Shown: positions 33,457 to 41,366 of the stretch, one piece after another
Numbering within the stretch: position 1 is the stretch's first letter
Layout: each line of letters opens with the position of its first letter
Source: Bacillus sp. BHET2
GTDB taxonomy: Bacteria; Bacillota; Bacilli; Bacillales; Bacillaceae_B
Assembly: GCF_005938125.1 (NCBI RefSeq)
Contig: NZ_VCQN01000002.1
Location: 1 to 64,000 of the forward strand
Length of the DNA: 64,000 bases
Direction of reading: 5' to 3'
Position numbers and translations under genes: made by a program
Notes under the pieces: generated by a model
Databases searched by the model: none
What the model was told of the DNA's origin: nothing
The model's input: only the letters and a program-made list of their open reading frames with translations

Positions 33457-34022
33457 GCATTCCTCTTCACATCTGTTTTGGCTTGTATGATTGACTCAAT
33501 AACTTGTGCCTTGTTGACAGTCAAACGTGATTCACCAGTCTCTTCTACCACGAACAAATCACCCGCAATTTGAGCTAGAATATACGCATCAACTACATTG
33601 TCACTTTTATGCTGGTACCCATAATCATTCATCACTGCTTGCATAACAGCTTTCTTTTTCTGAGGGCCTGTCAATCGTTTCTTGCTTCCTTTCTCACCAG
33701 TCCATCCCGTTACCCCTACATACTTCTTCACTGCATTTGGGGCAACTTCATAATAAGTCAGCTTTCTTTTGTATAGCTCGTTCCGGATCCCATGATGCAA
33801 CCCACCAGCAAACATTGCCTTCTGGGTGCTATACGGGAACCCTTCAATGCAGATCATGTCACCTGGCTGTACATGGGCAATGATTTCGTTGATCAGGGTA
33901 ATCATCCTTTTGGGATCCTGACTCCCAACACCGGTCAATTCCTTTTCTCTAAGGACCATACCACTTTCGTCCAAGGCAACAAATCCTGTTTTAGTCGATG
34001 GATCGATACCTACAAATCTCAT
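33453..34022 (-). CDS. RuvC-like crossover junction endonuclease
   Basis: 189 residues of the RNase H fold: VGIDPSTKTGFVALD (first catalytic Asp), ICIEGFPYSTQ (Glu), and KSDNVVDAYILAQIAG (C-terminal Asp pair). Resolves branched replication or recombination intermediates before packaging. Overlaps its neighbours by four bases on each side. Confidence 0.85.
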   Translation of the reverse strand: MRFVGIDPSTKTGFVALDESGMVLREKELTGVGSQDPKRMITLINEIIAHVQPGDMICIEGFPYSTQKAMFAGGLHHGIRNELYKRKLTYYEVAPNAVKKYVGVTGWTGEKGSKKRLTGPQKKKAVMQAVMNDYGYQHKSDNVVDAYILAQIAGDLFVVEETGESRLTVNKAQVIESIIQAKTDVKRNA

Positions 34023-34204
34023 AACGCTTTCCTCCTTGCTTTTTCATTTTCATAGACCTGCTCCAACTCTGTAAGAGTCAACTCATACAACTGGCTGCCA
34101 TCCGGTGTTTTAAAATAGCCCATCTTAAGTAGCTCACTTTTATAAAAATCCATTTTAATTTCAAGACCTCTTCTTAATTGGCCAAATGGTATCTTAGTGA
34201 TCAA
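34019..34204 (-). CDS. small FbpA-like protein
   Basis: 61 residues from TTG 34204, 8 bases after AAAGGGG. RRGLEIKMDFYKSELLKMGYFKTPDGSQLYELTLTELEQVYENEKAR resembles Fur-regulated basic protein A (FbpA) of Bacillus. What a phage copy does is unknown. The helicase gene ends 13 bases upstream. Confidence 0.6.
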   Translation of the reverse strand: MITKIPFGQLRRGLEIKMDFYKSELLKMGYFKTPDGSQLYELTLTELEQVYENEKARRKAL

Positions 34205-34217
34205 GATCACCACCCCT

Positions 34218-35549
34218 TTACATAAAATTCAATTCTTCCTGTTTAACGAGATTGATAAACTTTCCATATTCTTTAATAAACCCTAGCTTCACCGTTCCAG
34301 TAGGCCCATTCCGATGTTTACTGACAATCAATTCTGTAATGCCCTTTAGCTCTGAATCCTTGTAGTAATATTCATCCCGGTAGAGGAAACCTATAACATC
34401 TGCATCCTGCTCGATCTGTCCCGATTCCCTCAGATCAGACATCATCGGACGCTTATCCTGCCTTTGCTCTACTCCCCGGGAAAGCTGGGAGAGAGCCACA
34501 ACATTCACGTCTAGCTCTCTCGCCATTGCCTTAAGGCTCCTGCTTATATCACTTATCTCCTGTAGTCGGTTTCCCTTATAGCTCGCATTCCCCATGATCA
34601 GTTGCAGGTAATCGATCATAACAAGGAGCTTCTTGCCCGGATTCTCACGTTTCACCTTTCGGACCTTTGACCAAATATAATTCACTGTCACACTTGGTTT
34701 GTCGAAGATTTGTAAGTCAAGGTTGTTTAGTATTCCAAGTGCCTGTGATAGCTTTTTCCAGTCGTGATCAGTGAAATCTTCACTTGCGTTCTTCATCTTC
34801 TGTGCGTCTATGTTTCCGGAAATCGATATCAATCGCTTCAGCAGCTGTTTCTTGGGCATCTCCAAGGAGAATATACATGGGACGTCACCTTGTTCAGCAG
34901 CATTGTAGGCTACATTGAGAGCAAAGGCTGTCTTCCCCATCGATGGTCGGGCACCTATGATAATAAGGTCGCTTTCCTGAAGTCCGCCGGTGAGCTTATT
35001 CAGATCATCGAATCCAGTTTGGATACCAGTCATTTCATCTGTCTGAGTGCTTAGCTGGTCATACAGTTGATAAAGTTCTTCTCTTATGCCTCCATCATCA
35101 TCTGCTGACTCCGCTTCCTCCATCTTCATCAGTTCGCTGATCACTGTCTGGATTGCTTCATGCGGATCCTCTTCAAGAAGTTGCTTTTTGAAATCGTTGG
35201 CCAGCTGAAGGGACTTTCTCTTTCGCCAGTTTTCGAGAACAAGAGATTCATAGAATTTGAAGTTTCGAGTAGTCGGCACTGACTCAGCCAGCTTCATCAT
35301 GTATGAAACTCCACCGACTTTATCCATGCTCTTTTCTACTAGCTCAACAAGGGTCACTATATCGATTGGCTTTCCTTTTTCATCGAGATTCTTCATGGCC
35401 CAGAAGATACGCTTGTTCTCAATGATGTGGAAGTGATATGACTGTAGTACACAATCTTTTATCAAGTCACCTTCGAGAAGAATGGATCCGATAACGGATT
35501 GCTCAGCCTCTACGTTTACGATTTGAGGTTCTTCAACCAGCTGATTCAT
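34218..35549 (-). CDS. replicative DNA helicase, DnaB family
   Basis: 443 residues. N-terminal DnaB domain (EAEQSVIGSILLEGDLIKDC), RecA-like core with Walker A IGARPSMGKTAFALN (~197), Walker B LLVMIDYLQLIM (~305), and the arginine-finger region SDLRESGQIEQDADVIGFLYRDEYY. Unwinds the phage replication fork. Encoded with its loader and initiator in one overlapping cluster. Confidence 0.93.
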   Translation of the reverse strand: MNQLVEEPQIVNVEAEQSVIGSILLEGDLIKDCVLQSYHFHIIENKRIFWAMKNLDEKGKPIDIVTLVELVEKSMDKVGGVSYMMKLAESVPTTRNFKFYESLVLENWRKRKSLQLANDFKKQLLEEDPHEAIQTVISELMKMEEAESADDDGGIREELYQLYDQLSTQTDEMTGIQTGFDDLNKLTGGLQESDLIIIGARPSMGKTAFALNVAYNAAEQGDVPCIFSLEMPKKQLLKRLISISGNIDAQKMKNASEDFTDHDWKKLSQALGILNNLDLQIFDKPSVTVNYIWSKVRKVKRENPGKKLLVMIDYLQLIMGNASYKGNRLQEISDISRSLKAMARELDVNVVALSQLSRGVEQRQDKRPMMSDLRESGQIEQDADVIGFLYRDEYYYKDSELKGITELIVSKHRNGPTGTVKLGFIKEYGKFINLVKQEELNFM

Positions 35550-35913
35550 TGTTGTTCACCTCATCTGGGATATTTAGTATCTTCCTGATTTCAGCAAGTG
35601 CCTTTTCCCGTACTTCAGGACTTGCAGCATTCCTACGGTTCCTGTCACGTTCTCTGAGCATTTCATTTGTTTCTTCTACCGATGGGACTGCCGGACCTGA
35701 TGGAACTTCTTCTTTTGAGTAATTAATGAGCTCTGATACTGTTGGAACAAATTTTGATTCCTGAGCAAGTCTATCAGCGTTATACAAGATGACTTCAGGA
35801 TCTTTGTCCTTTAATAACCGGTGCCAGGTATTTATTTTCACCTGGTCGAAGTAGAAGTTATTAAACACGTTTTCAAAAAGGGTCATCACTTCAAAAACAT
35901 GTTCCTTATTCAC
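35533..35913 (-). CDS. helicase loader (G39P-like)
   Basis: 126 residues. NFYFDQVKINTWHRLLKDKDPEVILYNADRLAQESKFVPTVSELINY matches the helical N-terminal domain of G39P/loader-inhibitor proteins, followed by a disordered charged tail that binds the helicase. Overlaps the DnaB gene by 17 bases. Confidence 0.78.
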   Translation of the reverse strand: MNKEHVFEVMTLFENVFNNFYFDQVKINTWHRLLKDKDPEVILYNADRLAQESKFVPTVSELINYSKEEVPSGPAVPSVEETNEMLRERDRNRRNAASPEVREKALAEIRKILNIPDEVNNNESAG

Positions 35914-36652
35914 TTAAATCGAAATCCTCCTTGCTTGGTCTTTTTTTCTTTCCTTTACGACCATTACTTTTAAATGACTGTTCGAACTTCCTGGCATCTT
36001 CTATGGTTTGTACTCCAGCTTCAACCCACTTCTTTAAGATGCCTTCTGTGTAATCAAAACCTTTCTTCTCTTTCTTAGCTGATAACTTCATGGCTGCCAA
36101 AACCAAATCTGAGTCAAGATCGTTTATCCAATGTTCAATTTGCTGGTAAACATATGGTGAAGATGTCACTCCGATTTGTAGGTTTTGATGGTAGAAATCA
36201 ATCACATCATTTTGACTACTACCACTACTACTAGAATTCTTTAAATTCTTTAAGTTCTTGTTTGTGTTATTTTGTTGTTCTTTTGATGTTATTTTGTTGT
36301 TATTTTGTTGTTCCTCATCAGTACCATGAGATTGATAATTCCCCCATTTACCAACAGTTACAATAGAAAATTTGTTGTTACTGTTAAGTGAAATTGAGTC
36401 TAACTTTTCGAGTAGCTTCATGTACTTCCAAACAGTGGACTCTTTCATGTTCAATTCTGATGCTGCTTTACTTCTCCCAAAGACGAATTGACCTGGTTTT
36501 AAATCGATGAATGTCATCCCTACCAATTGTTTATATTCGGTGTGAGATGCCTTCATAAGGCAATACATGAATACCTTTAACAACTTCTCGTTCTGGAAGA
36601 TATCACTCTGCAATAATTTTCGATGTACCTTTATCCATCCACCTAATGAAAT
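35906..36652 (-). CDS. DnaD-like replication initiation protein (apparent AUU start)
   Basis: About 248 residues. Winged-helix N-terminal domain (GWIKVHRKLLQSDIFQNEKLLKVFMYC, LKPGQFVFGRSKAASELNMKESTVWKYMKLLE), a linker rich in Gln/Asn/Ser, then a DnaD-like C-terminal domain (DVIDFYHQNLQIG...YTEGILKKWVEAGVQTI). The conserved GWIKVHRK start lies upstream of the first usable ATG/GTG/TTG (TTG 36613). Between it and the upstream stop (36661-36659) the only plausible start is ATT at 36652-36650, 5 bases after AAGGGGTGAG. If only standard starts are allowed the gene is 35906-36613. Confidence 0.82.
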   Translation of the reverse strand: MSLGGWIKVHRKLLQSDIFQNEKLLKVFMYCLMKASHTEYKQLVGMTFIDLKPGQFVFGRSKAASELNMKESTVWKYMKLLEKLDSISLNSNNKFSIVTVGKWGNYQSHGTDEEQQNNNKITSKEQQNNTNKNLKNLKNSSSSGSSQNDVIDFYHQNLQIGVTSSPYVYQQIEHWINDLDSDLVLAAMKLSAKKEKKGFDYTEGILKKWVEAGVQTIEDARKFEQSFKSNGRKGKKKRPSKEDFDLSE

Positions 36653-36670
36653 GGCATCTCACCCCTTTCT

Positions 36671-36835
36671 CTATAGTTCCGTTCGCTGACAAATTGCAAA
36701 ACCATCTTTAACCGCAACCACTCTGTAATGAGGATAGTGCTTCATGTAGTTCATAATGAATTGCTTGGCCTCTTCTTTACTGGTCGCCTTCTCCCATATC
36801 CATTTAGGGAGAAGGACTCTGTATTGATCGTTCAC
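36671..36835 (-). CDS. small phage protein
   Basis: 54 residues from GTG 36835. VNDQYRVLLPKWIWEKATSKEEAKQFIMNYMKHYPHYRVVAVKDGFAICQR is a compact alpha/beta domain. Lies 6 bases after recT. Family not known to me. Confidence 0.55.
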   Translation of the reverse strand: MNDQYRVLLPKWIWEKATSKEEAKQFIMNYMKHYPHYRVVAVKDGFAICQRTEL

Positions 36836-36841
36836 TGTTTA

Positions 36842-37756
36842 TCAGTCCAGCTGACCTTCTTGAAAGTCAAATTCCATTTCGATTGCTTCTGCCTTTTTGT
36901 TAGCGTCATTGATATTTAGGTCAACAAGCTTGGAAAGACCGGTCACCTGGCTCAGAGTCAAATCTGCAGGCTTCTTGTTGAAATTCTCTTTAACCAAATC
37001 AGTGACAATCTTTTTATCAAGCGATGATTGTTTAACTTTTTGATTAATTCCATCCCAGGCTTCTTTCAGCTGATCTTCTTCATCGACCACTTCCCCGGGT
37101 CCTGGCTCATCGAAAGAATCAGGAGTGATATCCTTTCTTCCTCTCGGCTGGTAAGGGTCCACGTTGTCTTCCTGGGCACCCGTGGCATCATCCACATCAA
37201 TACCGAATTGAAGCTTCAGTGCACGTTTCAAAGCGTGCTTTTTGAACATGTCGTTGTAGTATGTCTTCCATTGCGATCCTGACTTTGTACGTAAGTGCTC
37301 AACCTCATCAGCTTCGATGACGACCACTTTATCCGGGTACCCTTCACGTTTGGCAATAGCATATGCAGCGGCCACTTTCCCTCGAGGGATTTTAATGGTA
37401 TGCTTCTCAATCTTTAACTCCTGGGTCTCAGGATCCACACCGATTTCAAAGTCATCGTTTTCATGTACCAGTTGAACTGTTACCCCTTTGTAATCTTCAC
37501 GCTGTTGAGCAAGATACTGGATTCCCTCCACTGATACCTGGATGCTCATTTGATTGCCGTACTTGATAAAGTAGATGTGGTTTTTGAATGGATTCAGGTT
37601 GTTCTGCTTACAGATCTGAATGAACAGTGCAAGCTCCTCGTTTGTGGCTCCCTTGGCAATAGAATTGACAACGACCTCCAATTCCTTTTGGGTGAACACA
37701 TTCTCGAATTCTTGGGTGTTAATTGCGGATAATTGATTTTTAGACATTTCCATCAC
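36842..37756 (-). CDS. recT: RecT-family single-strand annealing protein
   Basis: 304 residues. FTQKELEVVVNSIAKGATNEELALFIQICKQNNLNPFKNHIYFIKYGNQMSIQVSVEGIQYLAQQREDYKG is the signature of the RecT/Bet fold, followed by GKVAAAYAIAKREGYPDK and KHALKRALKLQFGID. Binds single-stranded phage DNA and anneals homologous strands. SD AGGAGTG. No YqaJ-type exonuclease is adjacent; an SbcC-like ATPase is encoded nearby instead. Confidence 0.92.
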   Translation of the reverse strand: MMEMSKNQLSAINTQEFENVFTQKELEVVVNSIAKGATNEELALFIQICKQNNLNPFKNHIYFIKYGNQMSIQVSVEGIQYLAQQREDYKGVTVQLVHENDDFEIGVDPETQELKIEKHTIKIPRGKVAAAYAIAKREGYPDKVVVIEADEVEHLRTKSGSQWKTYYNDMFKKHALKRALKLQFGIDVDDATGAQEDNVDPYQPRGRKDITPDSFDEPGPGEVVDEEDQLKEAWDGINQKVKQSSLDKKIVTDLVKENFNKKPADLTLSQVTGLSKLVDLNINDANKKAEAIEMEFDFQEGQLD

Positions 37757-37762
37757 TCCTCT

Positions 37763-37861
37763 TTATAGTTTTTGTCCTTCGTTATCAGCGACCATCATGC
37801 AGTAATTAGCGATATTGGCACAAAGTTTAGTAATCTCATATTTATTTTTGTCGACTTTGAT
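37763..37861 (-). CDS. tiny phage ORF with AUC as apparent start
   Basis: 32 residues if read from ATC 37861 ((M)KVDKNKYEITKLCANIANYCMMVADNEGQKL). The upstream gene's stop and this triplet overlap as TAATC, which mirrors the common TAATG coupling, and GGAGAG lies 5 bases before. No ATG, GTG or TTG is available upstream. Translation is inferred only. Confidence 0.35.
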   Translation of the reverse strand: MKVDKNKYEITKLCANIANYCMMVADNEGQKL

Positions 37862-38214
37862 TAACTCTCTCCGAAGGTTCTCCAGTGTTGAATCATCATT
37901 CCCGTTAGATCTTGATGATGTTCCCTATCCCACCCTGGCCGGTGGTCATTAGCCTTTAACTGAGCTTCCATGTCATATGCGAATTCCATAACTGATTTTC
38001 TTGGTCTTGGCAATGGCTCCATCTGTTGAACAAAATTAGCAATTTCTTCGCCAAGTTCATAAACAAGAACGCAATCTCTATCCATACCAAACCTCAAAGC
38101 GATTAGATCAAATGTATCTTTATCCCAATACGTTTCTAATATTTCATTTTTCATAAACGCTTCTCTTGCTTCGTCTAAGAAATCCAAATGAGTACTAGTT
38201 ATATGCTGGCTCAC
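37861..38214 (-). CDS. hypothetical early phage protein
   Basis: 117 residues from GTG 38214 (SD AGGAGGAG). Helical and acidic: LDFLDEAREAFMKNEILETYWDKDTFDLIALRFGMDRDCVLVYELGEEIANFVQQ, then REHHQDLTGMMIQHWRTFG. The start overlaps the previous stop as GTGA. Function unknown. Confidence 0.6.
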   Translation of the reverse strand: MSQHITSTHLDFLDEAREAFMKNEILETYWDKDTFDLIALRFGMDRDCVLVYELGEEIANFVQQMEPLPRPRKSVMEFAYDMEAQLKANDHRPGWDREHHQDLTGMMIQHWRTFGES

Positions 38215-38351
38215 TTCGTCTCCTCCTTCATTTGTTGGACCAGGCAACCGAGATTGCAGAACAAATCTTTCCCCCGGTGCCATACCTGGTCCCCTCTGTA
38301 AATTGGTCGTTCACAATTTTGATTAGTGCAGATATTAACTGGTTGATTCAC
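38211..38351 (-). CDS. small zinc-finger-like phage protein
   Basis: 46 residues from GTG 38351 (SD AGGAGGAG). Four cysteines (NICTNQNCERP and FCNLGC) suggest a zinc site. Coupled to the following gene by a GTGA overlap and follows the ATPase gene by 11 bases. Confidence 0.55.
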   Translation of the reverse strand: MNQPVNICTNQNCERPIYRGDQVWHRGKDLFCNLGCLVQQMKEETK

Positions 38352-38362
38352 ACTGGCTCCTC

Positions 38363-39865
38363 CTAAACTATCTTGATATTGAACTCTTCATCTTTGACTC
38401 TAGCGACAATCAATTGGCCAGCCGGAGCAGTGAAGTTCAAAATGGACTCAGCGTTATCTACGAATGTCGGTGCTATAACCTCAGACTGTTTGCTCAGCAC
38501 CTCAATTAGTTCCAATCCGGCTTTAATCTTCTCAGCTGTGGAAAGCTTACTGTATGGCTTACCATCCATTTCAATCTCGAAGGTCGCTCTTTCTTCACCG
38601 TTCTTAAGAGTTTCAAAGAGTTTGATGGAAATGGTGGTGAATAATTCATCCACTTTAGTGACCATTAATTCCGATCGTTTGGACTTGAACTCTTTAATTG
38701 CATCCACAATTGCCTTGGAGCTGATTAACTCTTTGCGGATTGCCTCTTTCTTTTCTTTAGCCACATCAATGTCATCAGCCAAGCTCCCTGCCTGCTCTGC
38801 CTGCTTCACGGCCATCTGAAGTTTCATAAGCTTGTCTTCAATCTCATTGAGCTCTTCACGATTGATATCTTCTGTCTCTGGCATTTCAGCAAGTGATTTT
38901 TTTAGATCATTCACCTTCTGAACCAGATTCTTCCCGGTGGTCACCTCTTTATTGAACCTCGCCTGCCGGTTCTCTTTAACTTTCTGAATGGAATCTTCTT
39001 TCAGTGGCTGTTGACATGTAATGCATAAATCCAGGACTTCTTCATCCTTAATGGCTTGGACAATTTGTTTCTGGCGATTGATCTGATCCGTCAAATTATC
39101 AATCTGGCCTTCCATTCGATTCCTTGCTGTTTTGGCTCTTTGTCGAATTTCGTTTTCTTTATCAATGGCAACCCTTTGCTTATGCAAGGATTCTATTTCC
39201 TTTTGAGCAGCCTCTTTATCGAATGATTCGTCATTGTTTTTACTTGCTTGTTCTTCCAGGGTAATGACCCGTTCTGATGCTCTTTCATATGCAGTCTTTG
39301 CACTTTTTGCTTTTTCACGGTGCATATCTTCAAGATCATCAAGTTTGTATTCCTTCAAAGGCGACTCCAGGCGTTCACGATCCACTTTTGAAAGTTCGGC
39401 CAACACTTCTTTGTTTAGTGGCTCCCTTACGTATTGAAGTAATTGACTTCTTTGATCAAACTTATGTTGAGTAAAAAAATAATTTGGATTGAACTGTGAA
39501 AGGAATAGATTCTTATCAAATTGACTCTCTAAGTAATCGTTGAACTCTGTTGCTTTCTTCGGTACTTCATTAAGAAAATACTTGGCGGTCTTCTTTTGTT
39601 TTCGACCGATTAAGACATCCTTGCCTGCAATGTTTACCAGAAGCTCTGCCTCTGTTTCCGTTTCTTCCTCTGAATCGATTGGGCGAGGATCTAACTTGCT
39701 ACCTAAGATATCCGTTCCAAATAATACCCAGGATACTGCATCTCCGATTGAAGACTTACCTTCTCCATTACGACCTTTGATATTAGTTACATCTCCGAAA
39801 TTAATGTTCAGTTGTTTATGGTTCTTGAAATTTTTCAGTGCTAACGTTTTAAAAGCGATTTGCAT
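38363..39865 (-). CDS. SbcC/RAD50-like AAA ATPase
   Basis: 500 residues. Walker A is INIKGRNGEGKSSIGDAVSWVLFG (~27-50). Two long coiled-coil arms (~165-250 and ~290-390) flank a CxxC zinc hook, LCITCQQPL (~277). C-terminal signature and Walker B-like region KLSTAEKIKAGLELIEVLS, APTFVDNAESI. The layout is a miniature SbcC/RAD50. In phages such ATPases take part in recombination-dependent replication with a nuclease partner. No SbcD-type phosphoesterase is visible nearby. Confidence 0.85.
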   Translation of the reverse strand: MQIAFKTLALKNFKNHKQLNINFGDVTNIKGRNGEGKSSIGDAVSWVLFGTDILGSKLDPRPIDSEEETETEAELLVNIAGKDVLIGRKQKKTAKYFLNEVPKKATEFNDYLESQFDKNLFLSQFNPNYFFTQHKFDQRSQLLQYVREPLNKEVLAELSKVDRERLESPLKEYKLDDLEDMHREKAKSAKTAYERASERVITLEEQASKNNDESFDKEAAQKEIESLHKQRVAIDKENEIRQRAKTARNRMEGQIDNLTDQINRQKQIVQAIKDEEVLDLCITCQQPLKEDSIQKVKENRQARFNKEVTTGKNLVQKVNDLKKSLAEMPETEDINREELNEIEDKLMKLQMAVKQAEQAGSLADDIDVAKEKKEAIRKELISSKAIVDAIKEFKSKRSELMVTKVDELFTTISIKLFETLKNGEERATFEIEMDGKPYSKLSTAEKIKAGLELIEVLSKQSEVIAPTFVDNAESILNFTAPAGQLIVARVKDEEFNIKIV

Positions 39866-39964
39866 ATTTCACCCTCCAGTTGATTTTGGTTGGTGATTCC
39901 GATACTATTTAAATAAAGTTGCTGTATAGAATCACCTTTTAAATGATCCGTGTTCCAGCACGGG

Positions 39965-40099
39965 TCATTTTTCATTTTCAGGAGCTGCCGGTGCCTTTAA
40001 GATCACCGCTCCTTTCGGAAAACCGTTCCATAGGAAGAACTGATATTGTTCCCATGTGATTTCAATAACCTCTCCCCGATCGTCCAGGTACCCGTTCAT
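39965..40099 (-). CDS. small hypothetical phage protein
   Basis: 44 residues (MNGYLDDRGEVIEITWEQYQFFLWNGFPKGAVILKAPAAPENEK) with SD AAAGGGGGTG, an excellent ribosome site. Function unknown. Confidence 0.55.
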   Translation of the reverse strand: MNGYLDDRGEVIEITWEQYQFFLWNGFPKGAVILKAPAAPENEK

Positions 40100-40132
40100 A
40101 TGCTCACCCCCTTTCAAGGTTCCAAATACCGA

Positions 40133-40303
40133 TTAAGCTGATTGAACGTTTTTGCGTTCAGTATCAATTGACATCTTGAATAACTTTTCTTTCGCTTCTA
40201 ATTCCACAGCGATAAGTAATGCCGGAGCCTTTTTAGCCTCTCTACACATCTGAAGGACCTCACTGGCTTTCATCATTCTGCTTGCAGTAAACACGCCGTT
40301 CAT
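40133..40303 (-). CDS. small helical phage protein
   Basis: 56 residues (MNGVFTASRMMKASEVLQMCREAKKAPALLIAVELEAKEKLF...) with SD AGAGGAG. Mostly amphipathic helix. Function unknown. The ~200 bases to its right (40304-40507) hold no supported gene. Confidence 0.5.
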   Translation of the reverse strand: MNGVFTASRMMKASEVLQMCREAKKAPALLIAVELEAKEKLFKMSIDTERKNVQSA

Positions 40304-40507
40304 ACTAATCAATCTCCTCTGCTTCTTATTTGGTTATGAACCACTTATACTTCTGAACTAGTTATCAACGAATCACCTTATGGTTCGACAACATCTTTAG
40401 CTAACGTTCTATTAATTAATTCAATAGATTGTTGGTTTCTTCAGCACTCGACTTCATTCACCAGCAAATTTCGCCACGATGTCGAAAAAGAAGGAGCTGC
40501 TTCCAGC

Positions 40508-40675
40508 TCAATAACCTGCTTTATTAATTTGGTTATGCATTAGTCGTTTGTAAGCCATTAACCTTTGATTGCGATAAGTGAACCATTTGGGATGCTTCTC
40601 AGCGAGATTCACTGAAGACTTCTCAGCTACTTTGCGTGTGTAGTAAGAAATGCGATCGATTATTTCTTTATTCAA
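40508..40675 (-). CDS. small phage protein
   Basis: 55 residues from TTG 40675 (SD GGAGGAGG), (M)NKEIIDRISYYTRKVAEKSSVNLAEKHPKWFTYRNQRLMAYKRL. Basic, aromatic-rich. The TTGA overlap couples it to the gene before it. Function unknown. Confidence 0.5.
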   Translation of the reverse strand: MNKEIIDRISYYTRKVAEKSSVNLAEKHPKWFTYRNQRLMAYKRLMHNQINKAGY

Positions 40676-40779
40676 TTTTCCTCCTCCTCAATATTCACGA
40701 CTTCTAAATCACCAAGGGACAACAACACTTTAATAACTTCTTCCTGGCTCTTTTGTGGAAGGTTATCGAATTTGATCAC
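40672..40779 (-). CDS. tiny acidic phage protein
   Basis: 35 residues from GTG 40779: (M)IKFDNLPQKSQEEVIKVLLSLGDLEVVNIEEEEN. Coupled on both sides by GTGA and TTGA overlaps. Function unknown. Confidence 0.5.
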   Translation of the reverse strand: MIKFDNLPQKSQEEVIKVLLSLGDLEVVNIEEEEN

Positions 40780-40913
40780 TCGCCTTCATCCTCTGCTTCC
40801 ATATTCTCAATAATTCTTGGAATTGAAGTTCTTGCAAAGAACGCTGCCATTTCTTTCATCGTTTCCTTGCTTATTCTTGGTGGTGTTACGTTTTCTTTAA
40901 GCTTTTCCCCCAT
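40776..40913 (-). CDS. small early phage protein
   Basis: 45 residues: MGEKLKENVTPPRISKETMKEMAAFFARTSIPRIIENMEAEDEGE. Follows the Cro-like gene and leads the chain of overlapping tiny genes. Function unknown. Confidence 0.5.
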   Translation of the reverse strand: MGEKLKENVTPPRISKETMKEMAAFFARTSIPRIIENMEAEDEGE

Positions 40914-40932
40914 CTATGTCACCATCCAAATG

Positions 40933-41196
40933 TTAATAAGTTATCGAATTCCCAACTGATGAATCATTTTGATTACAATTGCAAGCATCTTCTATAAAAA
41001 AAATATCTGCAAAATTTACTCCTAATCCATCTGATATCTGTTTAGCAATCTTTCCACTACAGAACCTTTCTTCATTTACAATCTGGTTTAAGTAAGGATT
41101 AGAAATCTTTATGTGTTCAGCAAATGATCTTTGTGAATGCCCGTTCTGCAATATCAATTTTCTTAACTCCTGTGGATCTTTCAATTTAACTTTCAA
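40933..41196 (-). CDS. Cro-like XRE-family regulator
   Basis: 87 residues. The helix-turn-helix is QRSFAEHIKISNPYLNQIVNEERFCSGKIAKQI (~22-55). First gene of the leftward early operon, divergent from the repressor at 41367, so it fills the Cro position of the genetic switch. Cysteine-containing tail DACNCNQNDSS is unusual. Confidence 0.8.
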   Translation of the reverse strand: MKVKLKDPQELRKLILQNGHSQRSFAEHIKISNPYLNQIVNEERFCSGKIAKQISDGLGVNFADIFFIEDACNCNQNDSSVGNSITY

Positions 41197-41221
41197 TGAT
41201 GTGGAAACCTCCTTTCAACCT

Positions 41222-41290
41222 GTTGCTTGCAATTGTTATCTTGCTTCTGTAATCAATTTACCATCACTAATTAACAAATGCAAGCATAAT
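41222..41290. promoter_or_regulatory. repressor operator region with TGCAAGCA boxes
   Basis: Between the divergent Cro-like and CI-like genes, TTGCTTGCAA (41223-41232) and AATGCAAGCAT (41277-41287) carry the same 8-mer in opposite orientation. A third copy, TTGCAAGCAT, is inside the Cro-like gene at about 40979. The repeated, oriented boxes around divergent promoters suggest repressor operators. Confidence 0.5.
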
Positions 41291-41366
41291 TTTATAATTT
41301 TTTGTCCATAATGCTAACAATAGTTAATTCATTACGTTATAATGTTTTCAGTGAGGTGAGAAATTA

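Noticed and set aside
40304-40507. Possible peptide ending SWRNLLVNEVEC on the minus strand
   Set aside because: The frame is open and looks peptide-like, but it has no start codon and no ribosome site.
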